A stretch of DNA of 16,848 nt, from the NCBI GenBank assembly GCA_003562605.1, contig PWUG01000038.1:1-16848 (forward strand). The letters are read 5' to 3'. The position numbers were made by a program, and so were the translations under genes. Position 1 is the first letter of the stretch. Each line of letters starts with the position of its first letter. Positions 1 to 8,023 of the stretch are shown here, in pieces. Source of the DNA: Syntrophomonadaceae bacterium (lineage in GTDB: Bacteria; Bacillota_D; Dethiobacteria; DTU022). The notes beneath the pieces are model-generated. The model did no database searches. It was given only the letters and a program-made list of their open reading frames with translations, and was not told the origin of the DNA.

Positions 1-1
1 G

Positions 2-112
2 GTGCAGATTACCGGGGCGCGATGGAAGCCCGAGCGAGTGCCACAAATCCTGGCCCTGCGCTGCGCCTATCTCAGCGGTCGTCTCGATTTATTTTCTCCG
101 CTTAAAGGATGA
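2..112 (+). pseudogene. C-terminal fragment of a transposase, possibly ISKra4-like
   Basis: An open frame runs from the window edge to a TGA at 110-112 and encodes about 36 residues. It contains ITGARWKPERVPQILALRC followed by AYLSGRLD. From memory, a Gly-x-Arg-Trp segment followed by a helix with ILxLRxxYLxG resembles the extreme C-terminus of ISKra4-type transposases. That is a family-level impression, not a search result. The frame continues without a shift into the IS1-type fragment just downstream, separated only by this stop codon. It is cut by the window edge, so the upstream gene may be longer than what is seen here. It could also be the tail of an unrelated protein. Confidence 0.35.
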
Positions 113-280
113 CGCACTCCCAATAGCGGCCAGACCAGTTATATAGAGCATTTCAACAACACCTTACGGCAAAGAGTGTCGCGCTTTGTCCGGCGGTGCT
201 TAACTTTCTCCAAGAGCCTAAGCCATCAGATTGAACTACTATGGAATTTCATCCATTATCACAACGCATCATTACCCCTT
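113..280 (+). mobile_element. IS1-family transposase remnant, C-terminal part
   Basis: In frame 2, from about 125, the translation reads SGQTSYIEHFNNTLRQRVSR, then FVRRCLTFSKSLSHQIELLW and NFIHHYNASLPL. This is the conserved C-terminal block of IS1-family DDE transposases, whose usual form is YIERFNxTLRQRxxRLVRKxLSFSKxxxNHIxxxWxFIHxYN. The Glu of YIEH is in the position of the last catalytic acidic residue. Only about the last 50 residues remain; the N-terminal half with the zinc-finger/HTH part and the first two acidic residues is missing. The frame stays open to 349, but similarity ends near 280. It lies directly against another transposase-like tail upstream and a decayed chromosomal gene downstream, so it looks like an insertion-plus-deletion scar and cannot be active. 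Confidence 0.75.
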
Positions 281-284
281 AAGT

Positions 285-606
285 ACTACCTTATTTCGGT
301 ATCACGCAGATGTAGCCCAACAGAGAGGCTTAGACTCGATAGCGTATGAAGGGGGACAGCACCTTGTAAGTTTCGATTATGAAGAGTTAACAAAGTTTTT
401 CATTGAGCTAAATTGCCAACCTGAGATAAGAGACCTTTACGCCCAGTTGCGTGGCCAATGGAAGACTGTAGGAGGAACACTCTTTATGAATTTCCGATAT
501 CGATCAGATAGGTCGTTGGGGAAGCTAGGGTGTTTTAGAGTGTATTGATCAGGAAAATTCACCAAAATATGGTGCTTTGGTGGATTTTATTAAAGAAATC
601 TTGTAA
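285..606 (+). pseudogene. Decayed gene of an AYEGGQH-motif protein (truncated, frameshifted, internal stop)
   Basis: Frame 3 encodes FRYHADVAQQRGLDSIAYEGG followed by QHLV, then LYAQLRGQWKTVGGTLFMNF up to about 494. The sequence then continues in frame 1 from 496 with DIDQIGRWGS, a TAG at 526-528, and GVLECIDQENSPKYGALVDF to a TAA at 604-606. Joined, the two parts match a pattern I recall from large secreted or cellulose-associated bacterial proteins of unknown activity: an HAxxAxxYGL(x)3AYEGGQHL segment, a GGxLFMHF segment, and a tail with GSWGxLExxDQ and SPKYxAL. The TAG sits where Trp of GSWG is expected, as a TGG to TAG change would give. The 5' part is missing and begins where the IS1 remnant ends. 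One frameshift, one nonsense change and a 5' truncation make this a pseudogene. The family name is uncertain. Confidence 0.6.
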
Positions 607-642
607 ACCTTTACATTCGATCTGATCTAGGTATTAAATGGG

Positions 643-675
643 TTCAGGCATCTGAATCAGACCAATATTCCTGAA
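643..675 (+). repeat. Short nested inverted repeats upstream of the first glycosyltransferase
   Basis: TTCAGG at 643-648 pairs with CCTGAA at 670-675. Between them lies the odd palindrome TCTGA-A-TCAGA at 651-661. The structure ends six bases before the GAGG ribosome-binding sequence (681-684) of the gene at 693, so it could be an operator or a leader hairpin. It is short enough to arise by chance. Confidence 0.25.
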
Positions 676-692
676 AGTGTGAGGCAAATGTT

Positions 693-1679
693 GTGAGTCG
701 GGTGGGCTTGGTTGCAATTGGGCGAAATGAAGGAGAGCGGTTGCGACAATGCTTAACGTCGGCAATCGCCCAAGCTTCTCATGTTGTGTATGTTGATTCA
801 GGATCTACTGATCATAGCGTCACCATTGCTAAATCACTGGGGGTGGAGGTCGTCAACCTCGATCTCTCAATTCCATTTACGGCAGCTCGTGCCCGCAATG
901 CTGGATTTGAGCGCTTACTACAGCTTCTCCCAGATTTAGACTATGTCCAGTTTATGGATGGGGATTGTGAGTTAGTCCAGGGTTGGATCGAAGAAGCCGT
1001 CAAAACCCTAGACACTCAAACTGACACGGCTGTGGTCTGCGGTCGTCGTCGCGAACGGTATCCTAAGCAGTCGATTTACAACACCTTATGTGATATAGAG
1101 TGGGATACTCCTGTAGGCGAAGCCTCAGCTTGTGGTGGAGATGCCCTGATGCGCGTAACAGCATTTAGGCAGGTCAATGGGTTCAACCCTACTTTAATTG
1201 CAGGAGAAGAGCCTGAGCTATGTGTTCGACTGCGTCAACAGGGCTGGAAAATCTTTCGCATTGATGCAGAGATGACCCTCCACGATGCACAGATGCAAAA
1301 ATTTAGTCAGTGGTGGAAACGGTTTGAACGGGCAGGACATGCTTACGCAGAGGGAGCTTGGTTGCATGGTAAATCTCCTGAACGTCATTGGACCAGAGAA
1401 TGCCGCAGTATCTGGTTTTGGGGCTTATTAATGCCGATTATCGGGCTACTCTTTATACCTCCTAGTCATGGGTTCAGCCTACTATTGGTATGTGGACTGT
1501 ACCTGTTGTCATTGTATAAGACTTACCGGTATGGTCAACACCGAGGACTAAGGTCAAAAGACGCGGCTATGTATGGGATGTCTTGTGTTTTAGGAAAATT
1601 TCCAAATGTGCAAGGACAGATTATGTTTCACCAGAGTCGATTAATGGGAAAAGAAAAACAGTTGATTGAATATAAATAA
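693..1679 (+). CDS. Family 2 glycosyltransferase, C-terminal membrane segments
   Basis: This predicted inverting GT-A enzyme adds a sugar from a nucleotide donor to a growing polysaccharide unit at the cytoplasmic face of the membrane. The N-terminal Rossmann half contains VAIGRNEGERL (8-18) and VYVDSGSTD (32-40). The metal- and donor-binding DxD is DGD at 89-91 in VQFMDGDCE, and a GEEPEL segment (171-176) is placed for the catalytic base. Two hydrophobic stretches, about 240-256 and 260-275, look like a membrane hairpin near the C-terminus. The start is GTG: the in-frame TGA at 672-674 leaves no other candidate, and GAGG at 681-684 is correctly spaced. Length (328 residues) is normal for GT2. 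It is the first gene of the EPS block and is followed by a 214-base gap. Donor and acceptor sugars cannot be read from the sequence. Confidence 0.92.
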   Translation: MSRVGLVAIGRNEGERLRQCLTSAIAQASHVVYVDSGSTDHSVTIAKSLGVEVVNLDLSIPFTAARARNAGFERLLQLLPDLDYVQFMDGDCELVQGWIEEAVKTLDTQTDTAVVCGRRRERYPKQSIYNTLCDIEWDTPVGEASACGGDALMRVTAFRQVNGFNPTLIAGEEPELCVRLRQQGWKIFRIDAEMTLHDAQMQKFSQWWKRFERAGHAYAEGAWLHGKSPERHWTRECRSIWFWGLLMPIIGLLFIPPSHGFSLLLVCGLYLLSLYKTYRYGQHRGLRSKDAAMYGMSCVLGKFPNVQGQIMFHQSRLMGKEKQLIEYK

Positions 1680-1777
1680 ATCAACAAATATAGCTATCAA
1701 TCTCAAACTTTAAAAAAGATTTTGTGAATTCTATTAGATCTCATAACAGGTCGAACCTATCACTAAAGACGGAAGAC

Positions 1778-1783
1778 TATAAT
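1778..1783 (+). promoter_or_regulatory. Candidate -10 element upstream of the FkbH fusion gene
   Basis: A perfect TATAAT lies about 110 bases before the ATG of the large FkbH-ACP-TE gene, in an AT-rich gap of 214 bases (1680-1893) that otherwise shows no gene. No convincing -35 hexamer sits 16-18 bases upstream and there is no TGn extension. It is therefore only a possible promoter core, and in AT-rich DNA it may be chance. Confidence 0.25.
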
Positions 1784-1893
1784 ATGTTTGCTATTAGATT
1801 TTGAGACGGCACATTATCTCTAATATTGCGGTCTATCAAGTTTAAGGCAGTGTTCAAATTAGCTTAAGTTATTTGCAGCATCAGTGAAGTACC

Positions 1894-4800
1894 ATGCAGC
1901 CTACTCAACTCTTCATGCTGGAACCCATTAATCCTCAATATAAGATTGCTGTTGCCGCCACATTTACGGCCGAGCCGCTTGAAGAATCACTTGCTTTCTG
2001 GATGGAAAAGCTGACATTTCCATCTAGCATAGAGTTTGCACCCTATAACCAGGTTTTTCAGCAGTTACTTGATCCTAATAGTTTATTCTATCAAAACCAA
2101 GCTGGAATCAATATTCTGTTGGTACGATTTGAAGATTGGTGTCGCTTCAACCAAAATATAGAATCTGAAGAGGATCAGCAACTTGAGATTCAACGCAATG
2201 CTCAAGACTTATTGAACACGCTAAAACTAGCATTGGCCCAATCGTCAGGATTATGTATCTTATGTATTTGTCCTGCATCACCTGAGATGCAAGCGAGTTC
2301 AGAATGGGTAAGCCTTTTTCAGGATTTAGAGAATCTTTTTCATTCAGAATTGAGCGAGTTTGCAAATTTGCATCTTTTGCGATCGCCTGACTTTGAGCCT
2401 TATGCATTACCCTCTATCTATGATTCAGAGCGCGATCGCCTTGGCCATATCCCATTCACATCTGAATTTTTCACAGCATTAGGGACGACTATTGCTCGCC
2501 GCATTTACGCGATTAAAAGTGCTCCTCATAAGGTCATTGTTTTAGACTGTGATAATACGATCTGGAAGGGAATTGTGGGTGAAGATGGAGTCAACGATAT
2601 CCAGCTTTCTCCGGTATACCAAACTCTGCAAACATTCATGATTGATCAACAAGAGGCTGGAATGCTACTGTGCCTATGCAGCAAAAATAACGAAGCCGAT
2701 GTTATGGAGGTATTTGAGAAGCGCTCAGATATGCTTCTCAAACTTGATAACCTGGTGAGTTGGCGCATTAACTGGTTGCCCAAATCAAGCAATATAAAAT
2801 CTTTAGCAGAAGAGTTGAATCTGGGATTAGATAGCTTTATTTTTCTAGATGACAACCCAGTTGAATGTGCAGAGGTGCAACTGAGCTGTCCGGAAGTTTT
2901 AACCCTACAACTGCCCGCAGAGGAAGAAATTCCAGAGTTTTTGAAGCATGTATGGGCCTTTGATCACCTTAAAGTCACTGAGGAAGATCGCAAGCGAACT
3001 GCGCTTTATCAACAAAATGTAGCGCGATCGCGCCTGGAAAAAGAAGCTCCATCCATCGAAGCCTTTTTGTCGAGTCTGGAGCTTACTGTGAGTATCTTTA
3101 AACCTGAACTTGCTCAACAACCTCGAGTTGCTCAACTTACACAGCGTACAAATCAGTTTAATTGCACCACTCGTCGTCGCTCAGAGGCTGATATTCAACA
3201 GTTAGCCTCCCAAGGTCTAGAGTGTCGAGCGGTTGAGGTGCGCGATCGATTTGGGGAATATGGTCTTGTGGGTGTCATCATCTTTGGCACCGATTCTGAT
3301 TCAATTAAGGTAGATACTTTTCTACTTAGCTGTCGTGTTCTGGGGCGTGGGGTTGAACACCAAATTTTGTGTGAATTAGGGCAACTGGCGCAACAACGTA
3401 ACTTGTCTTTTGTCGATTTATTCTTTATTCCATCTAAAAAAAATCAACCTGCTCTAACCTTTCTTAATCAATGTGGCGCCGCATTTAAGCAAGCCACAGA
3501 CGATGGTTTTTGCTTTCAATTTCCCTCAGATTATGCCGCACAATTAGCCTACAGCCCAATAAATTTATCTGATTCACCTGCTACGACAGCAGATAAGACT
3601 CAATACCAATCCAACCCTGTTTCTGTCAAAGAGAAAAGCAAATCTGAGCGCCTTCAGATGATCGCAAATAACTTACAGTCGCCTATCCAAATCATTAACC
3701 ATATTCGCACCCAAGCTAAAACGGATCGGCCCGAAATAGGGCACGCTATTGTAGCTGCTCGTAATATTACCGAACAAACTCTAGTTAAACTTTGGCTAGA
3801 TTTGCTGAATTTAGAAGAGATTGGAGTCACTGACAACTATTTTGACCTAGGCGGTACTTCACTTTTAGCGGTTGAGTTTTTTGCTAAAGTAGAACAGGAA
3901 TTTGGCCAAAAGCTACCACTCACGACCTTAGTTGAACAACCCACGATTGAGGCGTTCGCCCGGTACTTAAATCAGGCAGATAATCCAGCAGATCAACTTA
4001 GTTCAATCGATTCGTTAGTTCTACTTGAGGTCGGTAATGCGGAACCTCCTCTGTTTCTGGTCCATGATGGGGATGGTGAAACACTGCTATATCGAAACTT
4101 AGCTAAGCGTCTATATCCCAGGCGCCCAGTTTATGGAGTTCAGCCACTCCGGGGGGCTGGATGCCCCATGATTCATACCCGTATTACTGATATGGCCACC
4201 TATTATGTTCAACAAATTCGCAAACTACAGCCAGAGGGTCCCTACTTACTGGGTGGCATGTGTGCAGGAGGAATCATTGCATTTGAAATGGCATGTCAAC
4301 TTCAAGAACAAGGCCAAACTGTTGCAATGGTCGCTCTGATGGATGCTGCTGATATTCAAACATCGGAGAAAGTAGGACATATTACCAATCAGCGCTTGAA
4401 TCGCTTTACCCGAAGCCTTGAGCAGAAGCAGGATCTACTCTGGTATCAGCATTTTATCCAAATTTCAAGTACCGTGTTGACCAAAACCTCAAATCTGGTC
4501 CGATATGAAATTTACAAACGCTTTGAAACTATTTGCGATCACCTCCAGTGTGCTCTCCTAAGATACTATCTTGATCGTAATTTGATGGTTCCCAAATTTC
4601 TCTACGGTATGTCGTTCCGGACTCTATATATTTTTGCCGAAAAAGACTATATCCCTAAAACTACCTATCAAGGAGAACTTATGCTATTGCGAGCAATGTC
4701 TGGGGAAGGTGACGATGAGCCTTATATTGAAAAATATGCAGATCCGCTCCTGGGTTGGGAGAAACGAACTACGGCTGAAGTCAAAGTTTATGATGTCAGC

Positions 4801-4908
4801 GGAGGACATGCTAGCATGTTACAAGAGCCCTATGTTGAGGATTTAGCTCAGAATGTAAATGCTTATATAGATCAAGCTTTATGTCCAGATTTGATTGTAA
4901 CGACTTAG
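1894..4908 (+). CDS. FkbH-like HAD-IIIC protein fused to acyl carrier protein and thioesterase
   Basis: This is a three-module protein of 1004 residues. Residues about 15-205 form the N-terminal region usual in FkbH-like proteins. The HAD core follows, with VIVLDCDNTIWKGIVGEDG (nucleophile Asp218, acid/base Asp220), LCSKNN (Cys262), a Lys in the INWLPKSSNIK region, and FLDDNP (Asp319, Asp320). Residues about 380-545 are the FkbH C-terminal GNAT-like part, with RTNQFN and DRFGEYGLVG. A linker leads to a carrier domain (about 625-692), where Ser656 in FDLGGTSLLA is the phosphopantetheine site. A type I-like thioesterase fold covers about 715-995: FLVHDGDG, GGMCAGG with Cys790 in place of the usual Ser, Asp817, and GGH with His972. 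Known FkbH proteins load a glyceryl group from 1,3-bisphosphoglycerate onto a carrier protein. The inferred role here is to make and release or transfer a glyceryl-type acyl group onto the EPS. The ATG at 1894 has only a weak ribosome-binding site. Confidence 0.9.
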   Translation: MQPTQLFMLEPINPQYKIAVAATFTAEPLEESLAFWMEKLTFPSSIEFAPYNQVFQQLLDPNSLFYQNQAGINILLVRFEDWCRFNQNIESEEDQQLEIQRNAQDLLNTLKLALAQSSGLCILCICPASPEMQASSEWVSLFQDLENLFHSELSEFANLHLLRSPDFEPYALPSIYDSERDRLGHIPFTSEFFTALGTTIARRIYAIKSAPHKVIVLDCDNTIWKGIVGEDGVNDIQLSPVYQTLQTFMIDQQEAGMLLCLCSKNNEADVMEVFEKRSDMLLKLDNLVSWRINWLPKSSNIKSLAEELNLGLDSFIFLDDNPVECAEVQLSCPEVLTLQLPAEEEIPEFLKHVWAFDHLKVTEEDRKRTALYQQNVARSRLEKEAPSIEAFLSSLELTVSIFKPELAQQPRVAQLTQRTNQFNCTTRRRSEADIQQLASQGLECRAVEVRDRFGEYGLVGVIIFGTDSDSIKVDTFLLSCRVLGRGVEHQILCELGQLAQQRNLSFVDLFFIPSKKNQPALTFLNQCGAAFKQATDDGFCFQFPSDYAAQLAYSPINLSDSPATTADKTQYQSNPVSVKEKSKSERLQMIANNLQSPIQIINHIRTQAKTDRPEIGHAIVAARNITEQTLVKLWLDLLNLEEIGVTDNYFDLGGTSLLAVEFFAKVEQEFGQKLPLTTLVEQPTIEAFARYLNQADNPADQLSSIDSLVLLEVGNAEPPLFLVHDGDGETLLYRNLAKRLYPRRPVYGVQPLRGAGCPMIHTRITDMATYYVQQIRKLQPEGPYLLGGMCAGGIIAFEMACQLQEQGQTVAMVALMDAADIQTSEKVGHITNQRLNRFTRSLEQKQDLLWYQHFIQISSTVLTKTSNLVRYEIYKRFETICDHLQCALLRYYLDRNLMVPKFLYGMSFRTLYIFAEKDYIPKTTYQGELMLLRAMSGEGDDEPYIEKYADPLLGWEKRTTAEVKVYDVSGGHASMLQEPYVEDLAQNVNAYIDQALCPDLIVTT

Positions 4909-4947
4909 AATCCGTTGCTTATAATCCTAGCCCTTAACTCAGTGAAA

Positions 4948-5949
4948 ATGAGCAACTCTATAACTCCTAAAGATCCGTCAGTGTTGGTGGTTATTTTGAA
5001 CTACTGCACCTCAAGATTGACCATTGAATGTCTTAAATCCTTAGAGGTGGAGGGCAAGGCTCATCCTACCCTTCAAGTGGTCGTTGTAGATAATGACTCT
5101 CAGGATGATTCAGCAGAGTATATTCAGGCTGCGATTACAGATCATCAGTGGGAAACCTGGGTTACATTTATGCCATCTGATTACAATGGTGGCTATGCTT
5201 ATGGCAATAACTTTGCAGTGCGCCCGGCACTCGAAGACTCAAATTCACCCGATTATTTTCTATTATTAAACCCAGACACAGTAGTGCGATCCGGAGCAGT
5301 CTGGGAATTAGTGCGCTTTATGGAGACTCATCCCAAAGCAGGGATCTCTGGCAGCGGTCTGGAAGAGGCCGATGGCTCCCCCTGGCCCATTGCTTTTCGA
5401 TTCCCTTCGTTGCTGAGTGAACTGGATTCAGGTCTGAGGTTGGGTATCGCTACTCAACTCCTTAATCAATGGGTTGTGCCTCGTGAGATGGGCAACGACG
5501 AGGCACAAGTGGACTGGCTACCCGGTGCTAGTATGATGGTGCGGCGTGAGGTCTTTGAAAACATTGGTTTGATGGATGAGAAATACTTCCTTTATTTTGA
5601 AGAAACTGATTTTTGTCTCCAAGCCAAGCGATCTGGATGGGAATGTTGGTATGTGCCTCAAAGTCGGGTGATGCATATTGCAGGGCAAAGTACAGGAGTC
5701 ACTGTCCGCAGTAGTGCACCTAAACGTTTACCTGCGTACTGGTTTGATTCAAGACGTCGATACTTCACCAAAAACTACGGTTGGTTTTATGCATTAGTTG
5801 CAGATATGGTTTGGGTTATAAGCTTTTCAATTTGGCGTTTAAGGCGAATTGTGCAATGCAAGCCAGATTTAGATCCTCCTTATTTTTTGTGGGATTTTAT
5901 ACGAAATAGTACTGCTTTTAGAAGCTTAAACTTTAAAACCAAGATCTAG
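4948..5949 (+). CDS. Family 2 glycosyltransferase, rhamnosyltransferase-like
   Basis: This is a GT-A glycosyltransferase of the WbbL/rhamnosyltransferase type. In the 333-residue form, the N-terminus carries VLVVILNYCTS, then VVVVDNDSQDDS. NGGYAYGNN and LLLNPDT follow, the latter holding the NPD variant of the metal-binding motif. WLPGASMMVRREVF and YFLYFEETDFCLQAKRSGW complete the fold, with EETD supplying the likely catalytic base and an HIAGQS loop after it. This order is typical of GT2 enzymes that transfer deoxyhexoses such as rhamnose, but donor specificity is not certain. The ATG at 4948 is preferred because it sits just before the first beta strand. A TTG at 4915, six bases after the upstream stop, would add eleven residues with no conserved features. 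The 39-base spacing suggests co-transcription with the FkbH fusion gene. Confidence 0.9.
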   Translation: MSNSITPKDPSVLVVILNYCTSRLTIECLKSLEVEGKAHPTLQVVVVDNDSQDDSAEYIQAAITDHQWETWVTFMPSDYNGGYAYGNNFAVRPALEDSNSPDYFLLLNPDTVVRSGAVWELVRFMETHPKAGISGSGLEEADGSPWPIAFRFPSLLSELDSGLRLGIATQLLNQWVVPREMGNDEAQVDWLPGASMMVRREVFENIGLMDEKYFLYFEETDFCLQAKRSGWECWYVPQSRVMHIAGQSTGVTVRSSAPKRLPAYWFDSRRRYFTKNYGWFYALVADMVWVISFSIWRLRRIVQCKPDLDPPYFLWDFIRNSTAFRSLNFKTKI

Positions 5950-6246
5950 TATTACTTTGAGTAGGTTCATTGAGATTTACTAATGGGTCCAGATTGTTAT
6001 ATAACTGATGCGTTGGAGATTATTGAAGGTATTTTTGACGTATTGAGCTCTAGATTGTGAGGATATTTAGTCATTGAAGTAACCACATCACCAGTGCTAA
6101 AACTAGTTTTCGTTACTAGAGTCAGCAAATAGGTCAATGAAAAATTTGAACATTTTAGGTTGAGTTATAAAAAAATGAGGTAAATATTTTATCCTTTGTT
6201 TTATTCCTCTATTTGAAGGGATGCGAGAAGCTACACTAGCAAGTCA
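5950..6246. other. Intergenic region without a recognised gene
   Basis: This AT-rich gap of 297 bases separates the rhamnosyltransferase-like gene from the export-protein gene. No coding frame of convincing length or composition is seen on either strand, and no clear terminator hairpin. A TTGAAC at 6146-6151 and TATAAA at 6166-6171 resemble promoter hexamers but are only 14 bases apart, so this is not called a promoter. The gap could mark a transcription boundary before the export genes. Confidence 0.5.
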
Positions 6247-7434
6247 ATGGGTTTGGATATAAAAATGTCATCTAACTATAGCCTTAGATTTTTTTCTGGG
6301 ATTACGCTTTTTATATTTTCTGCATCTGCTGTTTTTGCTATTCCAGTTCAAGCTCAGGAATCAGAGTCGACGCTGCCTTTATCATCTGACCCTTCATCTA
6401 TTAGACTATTGAGCACTCCTGAAAACCCCGCGGAGGATGCCTATCGCTTGGGCAGAAGTGACGAAATCAGAATCAGAATTTTTGGTGTGGAGCCAGATTT
6501 TTTTGAGCGTGACAGCTATATTATTCCTGTTGATGGTCGGTTAAACTTACCTTGGGTGGGTGAAGTTCGGTTGGATGGTTTAACCATTAGAGAGGCCGAG
6601 ACACAAATTGCGGCTAGCTATGCTCCTTTTATTAGAAATCCAAACGTTACTGTCACCTTAGTTAGCCCACGTTCTTTGCGAATTGCTGTTGCTGGAGAGG
6701 TACAACGTCCCGGATCTTATTCCCTTACACCCCGTGAACAGGTGGTTGGGGGCGGACTAGCCGAGGTAGGGGGCAATCCTAATGATTGGCCTACTGTCGT
6801 TACAGCTATTCAATCAGCTGGTGGATTACAGCAGCAGGCAGATCTTAGGAACGTTGAGCTGCGTCGGTTAGATCAGAATGGCTCCACACGAAATTTCAAA
6901 GTGGATTTGTGGTCGCTATTACAAGGAGAAAATACATCTCAGGATTTTGCTTTGCGAGATGGTGACACTATTGTTGTTCCAACAGCTACGGATCTTGATC
7001 CATCTGAAGCTCAGAGAATTGCGATCGCAAATTTTTCCCCCGATGGTATTTCGGTCAATATTGCTGGGGAGGTGACAGCCCCTGGGCAGGTGGATATCAG
7101 GCCTAATTCATCACTAAACCAGGCCATTTTGGCGGCTGGCGGGTTTGACGATCCAAGGGCTAATTCTGGATCTGTCAACTTAATTCGTTTAAATCCTGAT
7201 GGCACAGTGGTCAACCGGGTCATCCAAGTCGATTATTCGGATCCTTTGAACGAAGAAACAAACCCTGCCTTGAGAGATAACGATATTGTTGTAGTGTCTC
7301 GGCGAGGGCTGACCAGAGGAGCAGATTTTCTTGACCTTCTAGGAGGTCTTGTAAACTCGGTTGTCAATCCAATTAATGGCATTTTGAATATCATCAACGG
7401 TATTGACGACCGAAATTTTCGTAGGAACAATTAG
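6247..7434 (+). CDS. Polysaccharide export protein (OPX/Wza-like) with two SLBB domains
   Basis: This periplasmic and outer-membrane export component forms the exit part of Wzx/Wzy-type or related polysaccharide machines. A signal peptide is visible: a short basic N-region, a hydrophobic core at about 14-31, and likely cleavage after PVQA near residue 36. There is no lipobox Cys, unlike enterobacterial Wza. Residues about 66-140 form the Poly_export domain, with YRLGRSDEIRIRIFG and the VDGRLNLPWVGEVRLDGLT segment. Two SLBB domains follow at about 144-245 (IAVAGEVQRPGSY, QSAGGL) and 268-350 (VNIAGEVTAPGQV, ILAAGGF, LRDNDIVVV). The last 40 residues are rich in Gly, Asn and Ile. A second ATG at 6265 is an alternative start that keeps the signal peptide. 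Neither has a strong ribosome-binding site. The gene precedes the Wzz/Wzc-type gene, the usual order for this pair. Confidence 0.93.
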   Translation: MGLDIKMSSNYSLRFFSGITLFIFSASAVFAIPVQAQESESTLPLSSDPSSIRLLSTPENPAEDAYRLGRSDEIRIRIFGVEPDFFERDSYIIPVDGRLNLPWVGEVRLDGLTIREAETQIAASYAPFIRNPNVTVTLVSPRSLRIAVAGEVQRPGSYSLTPREQVVGGGLAEVGGNPNDWPTVVTAIQSAGGLQQQADLRNVELRRLDQNGSTRNFKVDLWSLLQGENTSQDFALRDGDTIVVPTATDLDPSEAQRIAIANFSPDGISVNIAGEVTAPGQVDIRPNSSLNQAILAAGGFDDPRANSGSVNLIRLNPDGTVVNRVIQVDYSDPLNEETNPALRDNDIVVVSRRGLTRGADFLDLLGGLVNSVVNPINGILNIINGIDDRNFRRNN

Positions 7435-8023
7435 GGGGGTATTCTGAGCTAAAGATGGTGAGGAGTATATAGCTGTAGGGTGTATGTATCAATAGGGGCT
7501 CTGTATAAAACTGGTTATTTTCTGATGGTAAGCACCATGATTTCTGCTTAGTGAAGCGACTGGTTTTAACCCTTCTTAGTCAATTGGTTCTGTAAAAAAG
7601 ATTAGTGTTATCACTCTGCGCCCAAGCAATTCTACTTAGTCTTTCCCGGAACTATATATAGGCTGGATAAATCTGAAGGCATCTTGAAGCTTCCGCAACA
7701 AGTCCTGAGAGTGAACCAACCTGGCTGTAACATGTTCGGTAGATGGTGCATAAGGCATCTGAGCCCCTGAGGTAATAACTGAGCTCTTTAACCGACCGTC
7801 TTGTAGATGAGTGAGTATAGATACCTAATGTGCTTGGAGGCTATGATGAGCTAAGATCGGATAGATAATAGTTGAAACTATTTGATTATTTTGCATGTTT
7901 ACCTTTGTCTTGTTGGGTTTTGTCTAACTATTCTTAGGCAGTCTTTCTGCTTATTCTCCCAGGGTATCGAAGCAGTTCTAACGACGTATTTTAATTTCTT
8001 CCATATAGAATTTTGAGGGTGGG
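7435..8023. other. Long intergenic leader before the Wzc-like gene
   Basis: This stretch of 589 bases separates two genes that are normally adjacent. No convincing open frame was found in it on either strand. Small structures include a hairpin-like ATGGT-aagc-ACCAT at about 7525-7538 and a tight inverted repeat at 7867-7882. No transposase remnant or terminator with a T-run is visible. A GAGGG at about 8013-8017 is the likely ribosome-binding site for the next gene. The gap may hold a promoter, a regulatory leader or an unrecognised RNA. Confidence 0.5.
7867..7882 (+). repeat. Tight inverted repeat, operator-like
   Basis: AATAGTT-GA-AACTATT is a perfect seven-base inverted repeat around two bases. 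It lies about 140 bases upstream of the Wzc-like gene. Its symmetry and position would suit a dimeric repressor or activator site, but no known regulator motif is recognised, and chance is possible in AT-rich DNA. Confidence 0.25.

Noticed and set aside
4915..4947. TTG start adding eleven residues to the rhamnosyltransferase-like protein
   Set aside because: The added residues have no conserved feature and no ribosome-binding site precedes the TTG; the ATG at 4948 starts just before the first conserved strand.
6146..6171. TTGAAC and TATAAA as a promoter for the export-protein gene
   Set aside because: The spacer is only 14 bases, too short for a normal sigma-70 promoter, and the region is AT-rich.
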